A DNA stretch of 64,000 bases, taken from GCA-2693325 sp036343635. GTDB taxonomy: Bacteria > Latescibacterota > UBA2968 > UBA8231. The stretch's first letter is position 1. Each line of letters begins with the position of its first letter. The notes under the pieces were generated by a model. That model did not search any database, had not been told where the DNA came from, and saw nothing but the letters and a program-made list of their open reading frames with translations. Where the stretch lies: assembly GCA_036343635.1 (NCBI GenBank), contig JAYYVF010000076.1, positions 129,783 to 193,782 on the forward strand, read 5' to 3'. Shown one piece after another: positions 26,443 to 33,636 of this stretch. The translations under genes and the position numbers were made by a program.

Positions 26443-27313
26443 TATCCAAAAGTAGATGTGCCCGATGTTGAGCTATTTTGTTTTCTAGTGTATTCGAAGA
26501 ATTCGGAGAAATATTCTGTTCTACGACATAATTCAGAAGCTCATCATGTAATTTCCTATCGAATATCTGCCTTGTATAATATTCTGCCATAAAGACATAA
26601 GGAAGGAGGGATTGATTATCAGTTAAATCAATATTTTTTTCAAAATGATGTCGTGCCATTAAAGGATCGCCGCCTAGCATTACGGGAAGAGCAGAATAAA
26701 AGACGCCTAGAAAAAGATGGGCGCTACCATTGTTAAATGTCTCGTCCGTGTTAATAACCCATTTCATCATTAATATAACTTTTGGCAGTTCAGCAATTGC
26801 ATTCATTGAATGAAGGTTGGAATTTATCCAGCCACCCCACGCTGTGGCACACCAGTAAACAACATTTAAATCATTACGGTTTAGTTTAGTTATAGTTTTT
26901 TCAAAATCTGTAAAAGGAAGGGAATGAATACCTATTTGTTTTAAATGTATTTCCAGTGCCCTTTTACCATATCTATGTGCTCGGGCGTATATAGGCATAG
27001 ACCGTTGTGGATCACGCATTTCAACTAGAGCACCATACGACGCATAAGCTTCTGTTGCCTGTATCAAAAGCTTTATGTTTTTCGGTTCGTCAATTAAAAA
27101 AGCATCTATAGCAAGCAACAAAGGAGGTAGAGCTTGTTCAATTAGTAATGGGTCTGTATGTGAGCGTGTTGCTGCTGTAAAATCCTCAACGACCCCGGCT
27201 ACAATCGACTGCTTAATTCTATTAGCACACCCAAAACTTATTACGCACACAATTATAAAAAGCGTACACTTTTTTACCCGAAAACGATATTTTGCTAGGA
27301 TGAAAGAATACAT
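26423..27313 (-). CDS. tatT: TRAP transporter TatT component (TPR lipoprotein)
   Basis: A 296-residue lipoprotein: basic n-region, hydrophobic stretch and lipobox SFGC (Cys about residue 29). The rest is helical, with TPR-like repeats, and fits the TatT family that assembles with TRAP binding proteins (TPAT systems). Features such as YWCATAWGGWI and LFLGVFYSALPVMLGGDPLMARHHFEK are typical. It is the first gene of the operon tatT-tatP-dctQ-dctM on the minus strand, with a 216-base gap upstream. Confidence 0.8.
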   Translation of the reverse strand: MYSFILAKYRFRVKKCTLFIIVCVISFGCANRIKQSIVAGVVEDFTAATRSHTDPLLIEQALPPLLLAIDAFLIDEPKNIKLLIQATEAYASYGALVEMRDPQRSMPIYARAHRYGKRALEIHLKQIGIHSLPFTDFEKTITKLNRNDLNVVYWCATAWGGWINSNLHSMNAIAELPKVILMMKWVINTDETFNNGSAHLFLGVFYSALPVMLGGDPLMARHHFEKNIDLTDNQSLLPYVFMAEYYTRQIFDRKLHDELLNYVVEQNISPNSSNTLENKIAQHRAHLLLDNADDFF

Positions 27314-27529
27314 TGATATATCCGTGAAATCTCGAATTTAATTCGGCAGTTTATTGTACAGTTTTGCAAACTCACATAAACCTGATTGTCAGTCTTAGAT
27401 GGATCATTTTCTCTATTTAACAAGAGTCGAAATACCTCTTGAAAAAAAAGGTATTAAAAAAGCAACCATTTATAAGCTAAGTAATCTTTTCCAATATGCC
27501 TTTGGTTATAAATAGCGTCAAGGCGTTTT

Positions 27530-28573
27530 CTATGGATCAAAATTGAAGGTTTCGTTTATGCAATCGACAGTTGCCTTGGTTTTTGAACATTTGACAACAA
27601 GGGTAATCATTTTGGCTATAGATTGATCACAATCATCGTAAACACTTTGAAAATTTGAAACGCCGGAATTATATCTCCTATATGAAAGAAGGCGGGCATT
27701 ATTCAGATTCCAATCAAGAAAAGCTTTGTAGCGTTTGTTGCTATAACTATCTAATGTTTTTGAAAAACGCACCTTTTCTTCATCAAAAATCAGTTGCCGC
27801 TTTAACATTAAAACTTGCAGGCTTGATTCCGTAGAATATAGACTATCAAGCCTGCCGACAAGATTCTCCATAAATAGACGGAATTGCTTAGAATCAACTC
27901 GAGAATCGACAAGATTTTTAAAGTGTTCAGAATTTGGCCCAAATTGTCGTTCTAAAAATTTTTCCGCCCCCTTTTCACCCACGAATGACGCCAAACTTTC
28001 GTTAAAATCGGCCTTATCATCTATATAAATGGTAGAATGAGTTAACTCATGTAATAATAATTCTGAAAGATTTCCAATGTCTAAAGACATCATTGTACTT
28101 AACAGCGGATCCGAAAAATATCCCAAGGTGCTGTATGCCGATACGGGAGATAGATGAACATCATAGTTCAACGTTTTTAGACGAAAATACTCACTCTGAG
28201 CTCTCGGTTTGTTAAAAAAACCTTTATACGGTAAAGTTCCTACGATAGGGAATTTCCACAAATAAGATTTGAAAGTGTCTGGTGGCGAGGCGCTTACGTT
28301 CCAACTAACTGGTTGACCTTTAGTGTCAAAATATGATTGATAATTGTTTTCAGTATGAAGACCTAATTCATTGGCAAAGACAAGTAAAGAATCTACAACC
28401 ACCAATTTTTTTACAATGGACGTATCATGTGTGGAGACACGGAGATCTTTTACATCAACAGTCGAGGTAGCAATGTTAATTTGACCTTTAAAAAGGTGTA
28501 AATAATAACCTAATCCACACCCTACAAGGGGACTTGCAAGCAAAATACAAAAAAGGTAAATGACCCTGATCAT
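27530..28573 (-). CDS. Predicted zinc aminopeptidase lipoprotein (COG4324)
   Basis: A 347-residue protein: N-terminal lipobox-like LVGC (Cys about residue 19), and the COG4324/Aminopep family pattern, including a SAYSTLGYFSDPLLS segment, the HELTH zinc motif (HExxH, about residue 174) and NESLASFVGEKGA, which carries the third ligand Glu. Members are membrane-anchored putative peptidases of unknown substrate. It overlaps nothing; the next gene (lipoprotein) is only 7 bases upstream in the operon. Moderate certainty on activity because no member is well characterised to my knowledge. Confidence 0.8.
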   Translation of the reverse strand: MIRVIYLFCILLASPLVGCGLGYYLHLFKGQINIATSTVDVKDLRVSTHDTSIVKKLVVVDSLLVFANELGLHTENNYQSYFDTKGQPVSWNVSASPPDTFKSYLWKFPIVGTLPYKGFFNKPRAQSEYFRLKTLNYDVHLSPVSAYSTLGYFSDPLLSTMMSLDIGNLSELLLHELTHSTIYIDDKADFNESLASFVGEKGAEKFLERQFGPNSEHFKNLVDSRVDSKQFRLFMENLVGRLDSLYSTESSLQVLMLKRQLIFDEEKVRFSKTLDSYSNKRYKAFLDWNLNNARLLSYRRYNSGVSNFQSVYDDCDQSIAKMITLVVKCSKTKATVDCINETFNFDP

Positions 28574-28580
28574 TGCCAGT

Positions 28581-29156
28581 TTAAGGTGTTGCTAAATTTT
28601 TTTCCTCGTTAGGACGCAAAGCCTTCCTAATTTTCTGCATCTGGTCGTTTAGTTTGGCAATCTGCTTATCGGATAAAGCAAACTTTTCAGTAACCTCTAT
28701 AAATCCAGCGGTGTCTCCACTTGCTTCCTCTAATTGGGCGGCTTTAATAGCAGCATCAAATGCACTGATACGAAGAGCCAATAAACGCTTGAATTCATTA
28801 TGAAAAGGGGAGATCAGTGGAGGTGGCTCAATTTCCTCAAGTTTATCAGACACTTCTACCAAAGCAGGTTTTTGCTCTTTCGTTTTCTGGCCAAGATTTT
28901 TGCCTGTAAAAACACCACTGGATCCCCTCGCACTGTAAATCTCACTCTGTATTTGGCTGTATCCTTTAATGAGTGGTTCAATATTAGCTAGATACTCCTT
29001 TATACTTTCATTACTCCCATATTCGCTTGAATTCGTGATAGACTCATTCTCAAAATTTGGAGTGGGGCCACTTTGTTCAACAACACTTGAATCCTGGTTA
29101 TTCTTTCCACAGCCAATTAGCAACAAAATTGATAAAAAATAAAGGTATTTTAGCAT
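28581..29156 (-). CDS. Uncharacterised lipoprotein
   Basis: A 191-residue protein with a lipobox LIGC (Cys about residue 16 from the chosen start). The ATG ending at 29156 has a CGAGG Shine-Dalgarno 7 bases upstream, better than the ATG ending at 29174. The mature part has a Ser/Asn-rich linker, then helical Lys/Glu-rich segments (about 50-185), with no catalytic motif that I recognise. Its neighbours are a COG4324 peptidase and a TPR protein, so a scaffold or accessory role in the envelope is possible, but no function can be assigned. Confidence 0.7.
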   Translation of the reverse strand: MLKYLYFLSILLLIGCGKNNQDSSVVEQSGPTPNFENESITNSSEYGSNESIKEYLANIEPLIKGYSQIQSEIYSARGSSGVFTGKNLGQKTKEQKPALVEVSDKLEEIEPPPLISPFHNEFKRLLALRISAFDAAIKAAQLEEASGDTAGFIEVTEKFALSDKQIAKLNDQMQKIRKALRPNEEKNLATP

Positions 29157-29170
29157 TTGAAAGCCTCGTC

Positions 29171-29914
29171 TCATTTTTTTAGGCTATTGATGTATTCAAG
29201 CGCAGACCGAGCTTCAGCAAGGTCAGGCTTTACTACAAGAGCCGTGTTAAAATAGTCCTCAGCAAGATTAAATTCTTGCCGAGCAAGATATATCGATCCT
29301 AAGCCCATATACGACGGATGTGAATTAATATTAAATCGTATAGCTTTTTTATAGGCATCCACCGCGCGCTTAGTATCCTTAGACTGACGATAGACGTTAC
29401 CTAATCTTACCCACGTATTATAATTAAGAGAATCCAATTTAGTTGCTTTCAAATAACAACTAATAGCGTTTCTCTTGTCACCTGAGCGATTATGAATGTC
29501 TCCGAGAAAAATATGTGCCATAGAATTAGAAGGTTCTAAATCCAACAAATTCGAATAATGGACAAAGGCTAAACTGTCGTTACCAGAATCCATTGCATTT
29601 TGGCCAGCCCCTAAAAAGCCTGCTGACGATTTTCTAAGATAAGTAGTTGCTGCACCAATGTTTCCCTGAGCGGAATACACTTTAGCCAACCGAGCCCAGA
29701 TAACGTAATCCAAAGTGTCTTTATGAAGAGCCAATCGGTAAGCACTAATGGCAGCATTATACTTACCCTTTGCTAAATGTTTATCACCGATAACAATAGG
29801 CTTATCATATTGACTATCACCATAACCACAGCCGTTTGCTAGGTATAAAACTTTTATTATTGAAATAAAAACATAAACAAAGCTATGTTTTATTGACGAC
29901 CTGCTTACCATCAT
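29171..29914 (-). CDS. TPR-repeat protein, membrane-anchored or secreted
   Basis: A 247-residue protein with an N-terminal hydrophobic segment (about 10-28) and four to five tetratricopeptide repeats (about 40-245). The repeat pattern is clear in segments such as AHIFLGDIHNRSGDKRNA, NTWVRLGNVYRQSKDTKRA and YMGLGSIYLARQEFNLAE. The C at ANGC is not in a perfect lipobox. TPRs mediate protein-protein contacts. It overlaps the preceding reading frame by 32 bp and the next lipoprotein frame region only marginally. Confidence 0.8.
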   Translation of the reverse strand: MMVSRSSIKHSFVYVFISIIKVLYLANGCGYGDSQYDKPIVIGDKHLAKGKYNAAISAYRLALHKDTLDYVIWARLAKVYSAQGNIGAATTYLRKSSAGFLGAGQNAMDSGNDSLAFVHYSNLLDLEPSNSMAHIFLGDIHNRSGDKRNAISCYLKATKLDSLNYNTWVRLGNVYRQSKDTKRAVDAYKKAIRFNINSHPSYMGLGSIYLARQEFNLAEDYFNTALVVKPDLAEARSALEYINSLKK

Positions 29915-30374
29915 ATACTAAATTGCCTTTTTGATCCCGCACACATCCATCGTCAGTAAACTCATACTTCATCGACTGTCCCAAGGTCAAGTGGCGCTTT
30001 ACCTCATCAAGATCCTTATATTTTTCTATCAATTTTTCGATTGGGCCTTCGAAGGAAGTTTGTGACCATTTCGGGCGATTCTTATTGTGAGCTTCGCGCT
30101 CTTCCTTGGTCATTATTGGAAGGCGTTCAGCTGCCGGGGTAAACCGACCCGCTTGAGCCTGCTGTCGTCGGTGTTTAGCATGCCTTTTTTCAGATTCAGT
30201 GAGCATCTCTTCGGGAATAGCCTCAAAGGCACCATCTGTCTCTTGGTCTTCCTTGCGCGCTTTTAGTTTTTCCTGCTCATCTTTAACTTGCTGAGCTACT
30301 ATCTGATCTCTTTGGTCATCTGAAGTTGGGTCTGGACCTATACGTCGCAAAACGGATCTAGCGGCCTTATTCAC
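29883..30374 (-). CDS. Conserved hydrophilic protein of unknown function
   Basis: A 163-residue charged protein with no membrane segment. It has a Lys/Glu/Gln-rich first half (helical), a KRHAKHRRQQ basic patch, and a C-terminal part with SMKYEFTDDGCVRD and NLVYDGKQVV. The GTG ending at 30374 has AAGAAGG 9 bases upstream; the GTG ending at 30383 directly abuts the ribosome site and is unlikely. It overlaps the TPR gene by 32 bp. I do not recognise the family. Confidence 0.55.
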   Translation of the reverse strand: MNKAARSVLRRIGPDPTSDDQRDQIVAQQVKDEQEKLKARKEDQETDGAFEAIPEEMLTESEKRHAKHRRQQAQAGRFTPAAERLPIMTKEEREAHNKNRPKWSQTSFEGPIEKLIEKYKDLDEVKRHLTLGQSMKYEFTDDGCVRDQKGNLVYDGKQVVNKT

Positions 30375-30446
30375 GGCAAACACCCTTCTTGTGAATTTAT
30401 TTAAGACTATAAATTTTGTGATTTTATCGAATCTTGGCTAATATAA

Positions 30447-30551
30447 GAAGGTGGACAAATTTTGCAACCGAGATAAAAGAAGAAGGTGGACAAATTTTGC
30501 AACCCAGATAACAGAAGAAGGTGGGCAAATTTTGCAACCGAGATAAAAGAA
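30447..30551. repeat. Three tandem 35-bp repeats upstream of mreB operon
   Basis: Three consecutive units start at 30447, 30482 and 30517 (period 35). Each contains an imperfect 20-base palindrome (about 30450-30469, 30485-30504 and 30520-30539) centred on AAATTT, flanked by GGT and ACC. Units two and three differ from the first at only a few bases. The block lies in the divergent promoter region between the gene ending its reading frame at 30374 (minus) and the mre operon (plus). It may bind a protein; it is too short and too regular for a CRISPR array. Confidence 0.85.
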
Positions 30552-30628
30552 TCGCTGGAGAAATGCAATAAAAACCCGATAAACGTATAACCGTCAGTAA
30601 TTTACGAATAATTTACTTAGGAGATTTG

Positions 30629-30808
30629 ATGTTGGCAACCGATTCAGAAACTCCAACCAATGCCGACGAGAAACGAAAGCAAACAGAAAAGCTACAGAAG
30701 TTGGTTACCGCACAGACACAAGAAACAGCTAATTTAATAAAGTCGTGGTTAGAAAAACAAAAGACCAAATCATCTAATAATTTGGGAACAAGAAGGAAAG
30801 TTGACTAA
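30629..30808 (+). CDS. Small hydrophilic protein preceding mreB
   Basis: A 59-residue charged, probably helical protein. The ATG at 30629 has AGGAG 5 bases upstream. The stop at 30808 lies one base before the mreB ATG, so translation is likely coupled. I do not recognise the family; Thr/Gln/Lys-rich with an ETANLIKSWL segment that could form an amphipathic helix. Confidence 0.5.
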   Translation: MLATDSETPTNADEKRKQTEKLQKLVTAQTQETANLIKSWLEKQKTKSSNNLGTRRKVD

Positions 30809-30809
30809 C

Positions 30810-31862
30810 ATGAGAGAGTTAAGATTTTCAGCATTGGGCATATCAGGGATTTGGTCTAGGTTCTTCTCTAATGATGTAGGTATAGATCTTGGCACGGCTA
30901 ATACTTTGGTTTATGTAAAAGGTGACGGCATTGTGTTGAATGAACCTTCGATTGTTGCTAGGGAAATCGCGACAAAGAAAGTTATAGCCGTCGGCAGAGA
31001 AGCCAAGGAAATGATGGGCAGAGAAAATGCTGATATGCAAATTTCCCGCCCTCTACGTGATGGCGTTATAGCAGACTTTGAAGTAACTGAGGAAATGATT
31101 CGATATTTTATCAGAAAAGTCCAGAAAAACAAATTATTTGTTCGACCAAGAATAATAGTTTCTGTTCCTTCAGGTAGCACTGAAGTCGAAAAACGTGCCG
31201 TTCGTAATTCCTGTGAACGCGTTGGCGCCAGGGAAGTTCATCTTGTTAGTGAACCAATGGCCGCAGCTATAGGAATGAATCTTCCGGTCGAGCAAGCTGT
31301 TGGATCTATGGTAATTGACATAGGTGGAGGAACAACAGAAATTGCCGTCATAGCCCTATCAGGTATCGTCACTCATGAATCTCTTCGTGTAGCTGGTGAC
31401 GCTATGGATCAATCAATTATCGATCATATGCGGAAAAAATACAATTTGTTAATAGGTCCACGTGGTGCAGAAGCAGTTAAATGGAAAATTGGTTCGGCTA
31501 CCGAACAAGAAACGGAGTGTAATGCTCCGGTACGTGGTAGAGACATGGTAGATGGGATACCAAAAACAATCGAAGTGTCATCTTGTGAAATACGAGATGC
31601 CTTGGCAGATCCTGTCGATAAGATAGTTGCCGGAGTAAGGCGAGTTTTAGAATCCACTCCACCTGAATTAGCTGCTGACATACTTGATCGAGGAATGATT
31701 CTTAGTGGAGGTGGCGGAAAATTAAATGGTTTACGTGAACGACTGATCCAGGGGACAAGCCTTCCGACTTATGTTGATACAAATGATCCCTTAACCGCAG
31801 TCGTTCGTGGAAATTCAATGATTATTGAAGAGTATGATCGCTATAGAAAAGTTCTTTATTAA
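30810..31862 (+). CDS. mreB: Rod shape-determining protein MreB
   Basis: A 350-residue actin-like ATPase of normal length. It shows the phosphate-1 loop GIDLGTANTLVYVKG, the connect-1/phosphate-2 segments VVID(M/I)GGGTTE (here MVIDIGGGTTEIAV) and the adenosine loop LSGGGGKLNG near residue 300. MreB filaments guide lateral wall synthesis under the inner membrane. I chose the ATG at 30810, one base after the small upstream gene; a TTG at 30801 in the same frame is possible and has AAGGA just upstream. mreC follows after 5 bases. Confidence 0.95.
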   Translation: MRELRFSALGISGIWSRFFSNDVGIDLGTANTLVYVKGDGIVLNEPSIVAREIATKKVIAVGREAKEMMGRENADMQISRPLRDGVIADFEVTEEMIRYFIRKVQKNKLFVRPRIIVSVPSGSTEVEKRAVRNSCERVGAREVHLVSEPMAAAIGMNLPVEQAVGSMVIDIGGGTTEIAVIALSGIVTHESLRVAGDAMDQSIIDHMRKKYNLLIGPRGAEAVKWKIGSATEQETECNAPVRGRDMVDGIPKTIEVSSCEIRDALADPVDKIVAGVRRVLESTPPELAADILDRGMILSGGGGKLNGLRERLIQGTSLPTYVDTNDPLTAVVRGNSMIIEEYDRYRKVLY

Positions 31863-31867
31863 ATATA

Positions 31868-32650
31868 ATGTACGTTAATTTTCCTGTCGTATTTTATTCG
31901 ATAATCGTAATAATTTCTGTTAGTTTATATAATCTTTCCGACCCTCAAAAAACATACCTGTCTGAACTAAGTCGCACCTATCTTTTTGCAATACCTTCGT
32001 GGTTTTTCACAGATGCCAAAAAGTATTATGAGACAGCTATTAAGCGAGACTTTCTTTCCACTCAATTGGTTGAGGCATCTTTGGAAAACATGTCTTTGCG
32101 GGAGGCCAACTTGGAAAACATACGTTTGAAAGCCGCATTGGAATTTACTACCAACGACTTAAAAAGAAAACCCATTCCTGCCTTCGTTATTTCTAGAGAT
32201 TTAGATCTTATATACGATAGCGTTTCGATAAACGTAGGAAAAAATAATAATGTAAAAACTGACTATTGTGTTATAACTTCCAAAGGGTTAGTAGGCCACG
32301 TTAGCTCTGTGCAGAAATTTACCTCGATAGTCAAACTCATTACCCGGTCGAGAATCAGTGGACTAATTGCCGCATCACGAACCCAGGGAATAGTCACCTG
32401 GGTTCGCGGACACACTTTCAGTCTTAAATTTGTAGATGCGGTAGGGGATGTACATGTAGGCCAAAATGTGATAACCTCTGGCCTCGGTGGTAGATTTCCG
32501 AAAGGACTTCCTATCGGACAAATAGTGAAAGTGAAGGGCAACAAAACCTCTCCAATATTTCAAGAGGTTTTGCTTGAATCCGCTGTAGATCTGATAAATT
32601 TAGAAGAAGTTTTTGTAATACCTGTTCTTTCTGGATCTCTTGACTTTTAA
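31868..32650 (+). CDS. mreC: Rod shape-determining protein MreC
   Basis: A 260-residue bitopic protein: a membrane helix near residues 5-22, a coiled coil around 65-100 (EASLENMSLREANLEN), then the MreC beta domain with GLVGHVSSV and SGLGGRFPKGLPIGQI. It links MreB to the periplasmic wall enzymes. The reading frame starts 5 bases after mreB. mreD, mrdA and mrdB do not follow; the next gene is for HU. Confidence 0.92.
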   Translation: MYVNFPVVFYSIIVIISVSLYNLSDPQKTYLSELSRTYLFAIPSWFFTDAKKYYETAIKRDFLSTQLVEASLENMSLREANLENIRLKAALEFTTNDLKRKPIPAFVISRDLDLIYDSVSINVGKNNNVKTDYCVITSKGLVGHVSSVQKFTSIVKLITRSRISGLIAASRTQGIVTWVRGHTFSLKFVDAVGDVHVGQNVITSGLGGRFPKGLPIGQIVKVKGNKTSPIFQEVLLESAVDLINLEEVFVIPVLSGSLDF

Positions 32651-32718
32651 GTTGCTCAGCTTTAATATAAAAATTAAGACAATATATACTTCTGCTTCGA
32701 TTTGTTAGGAGGGCATAT

Positions 32719-32991
32719 TTGACAAAAGCCGGCATCGTTGAACTTATATCCCGAAGTACTGGGTTGACTAGAAAAGATACGGCAGTTGTCGTCGAAGGAT
32801 TTCTCGAGGCAGTTACAGACGCCCTAGAGAGGGATATGCATGTTGAAATTCGTGGGTTTGGAACATTCAAGGTTGTTGAAAGAGCTCCACGGACAGGCAG
32901 AAATCCTCGGACTGGATCTGAGGTTAAAATCGCTGGTCGAAAGGCGCCTGTCTTTAAACCATCTAAGGAATTAAAAACTCGTATCAATTAA
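32719..32991 (+). CDS. HU/IHF-family DNA-binding protein
   Basis: A 90-residue DNA-bending protein of normal size. TTG start at 32719 behind AGGAGGG (5-base spacer). Shows the helical dimer part, the GFGTF strand, and the DNA-intercalating arm with PRTGRNPRTG, followed by a FKPSKELK end. The PRTGRNP-type arm fits HU and IHF alike. Located between mreC and a tiny basic protein gene. Confidence 0.93.
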   Translation: MTKAGIVELISRSTGLTRKDTAVVVEGFLEAVTDALERDMHVEIRGFGTFKVVERAPRTGRNPRTGSEVKIAGRKAPVFKPSKELKTRIN

Positions 32992-33016
32992 AACACTTTA
33001 CCTGGGAGAAATGACA

Positions 33017-33112
33017 ATGCCGTGTGGAAGAAAAAGAAAACGGCATAAGATTTCTACGCATAAACGTAAAAAGCGACTGCGTAAAAATCGGCACAAGAAG
33101 AGGGATATTTAA
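33017..33112 (+). CDS. AURKAIP1/COX24-like tiny basic protein
   Basis: A 31-residue protein. It starts MPCGRKRKRHKI, contains THKRKKRLRKNRHKKR and is almost entirely Lys/Arg/His. This matches the short bacterial proteins annotated as AURKAIP1/COX24 domain, which are common in Bacteroidota and relatives and thought to be small-subunit ribosomal proteins. The ATG at 33017 has GGGAG 8 bases upstream; an ATG at 33011 in frame would sit only 2 bases from it. It lies just before the tRNA cluster. Confidence 0.85.
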   Translation: MPCGRKRKRHKISTHKRKKRLRKNRHKKRDI

Positions 33113-33122
33113 ATTCAGCAGG

Positions 33123-33199
33123 GGGCTATTAGCTCAGCTGGATAGAGCGCCAGTCTCCGGAACTGGAGGTCCCAGGTTCGAATCCTGGATAGCTCACCA
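33123..33199 (+). tRNA. tRNA-Arg (anticodon CCG)
   Basis: A 77-base cloverleaf with encoded CCA (33197-33199). Acceptor arm 33123-33129 pairs with 33189-33195 with one G-T. The anticodon stem CCAGT/ACTGG encloses loop CTCCGGA, anticodon CCG at 33157-33159, reading CGG. The T arm has GGTTCGAATCC. First of three tRNA genes on the plus strand. Confidence 0.95.
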
Positions 33200-33226
33200 T
33201 ATATTTCTTGAAACCCATGGATCTCA

Positions 33227-33304
33227 CGGGGTGTGGCGCAGCCCGGCTAGCGCGCTTCCTTGGGGTGGAAGAGGTCGCTGGTTCGAATCCAGTCATCCCG
33301 ACCA
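33227..33304 (+). tRNA. tRNA-Pro (anticodon GGG)
   Basis: A 78-base cloverleaf with encoded CCA (33302-33304) and the C1 acceptor start typical of proline tRNA. The anticodon stem CTTCC/GGAAG encloses loop TTGGGGT, anticodon GGG at 33262-33264, reading CCC/CCU. Confidence 0.95.
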
Positions 33305-33353
33305 TGGGTCGCTGAGTTGCTGCTGCAAACCGGCTTTTATATTTTGCCTGATT

Positions 33354-33431
33354 CGGGGTGTAGCGCAGCCCGGCTAGCGCGTTCGCTTCGGGAGCGAAAG
33401 GTCGTGGGTTCGAATCCCGCCACCCCGACCA
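33354..33431 (+). tRNA. tRNA-Pro (anticodon CGG)
   Basis: A 78-base cloverleaf with encoded CCA (33429-33431). The anticodon stem TTCGC/GCGAA encloses loop TTCGGGA, anticodon CGG at 33389-33391, reading CCG. Its acceptor and D arm are nearly identical to the preceding tRNA-Pro, so the pair looks like a tandem duplication with changed anticodon arm. Confidence 0.95.
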
Positions 33432-33450
33432 TTTATCCCTTCTAAATGTG

Positions 33451-33482
33451 AAACGGTCATTCGAAGACGAATGACCGTTTTT
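33451..33482 (+). terminator. Strong terminator after tRNA cluster
   Basis: Arms 33451-33463 and 33468-33480 form a perfect 13-bp stem with a 4-base loop (AAGA), ending in a TTTTT run. It lies 19 bases after the last tRNA. The A-rich 5' side could also act on the opposite strand, for transcripts of the convergent channel gene. Confidence 0.93.
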
Positions 33483-33636
33483 GCTAAAATATCAAAACGA
33501 AATTGGCATTACAACTTTTCAGGCATTGAAAAAACTGTAAGACAAACAGGACCTAAAGGTTCAATTGGAGTCCATTCTCTAATACAATAAGTGAATAAAT
33601 TGATTCTATTAGATGCGACGTTAAATCGAAAAAGGT

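Noticed and set aside
27421..27441. Hairpin CAAGAG...CTCTTG as terminator
   Set aside because: The stem is only 6 bp and, in the minus direction needed for the neighbouring genes, it is not followed by a T run.
30447..30551. Possible CRISPR array
   Set aside because: Only three repeats, period 35 with no variable spacers between the copies, and no cas genes nearby.
33024..33377. Open reading frame of 117 codons on the plus strand
   Set aside because: It runs across two complete tRNA genes and part of a third, so it is a shadow of RNA genes.
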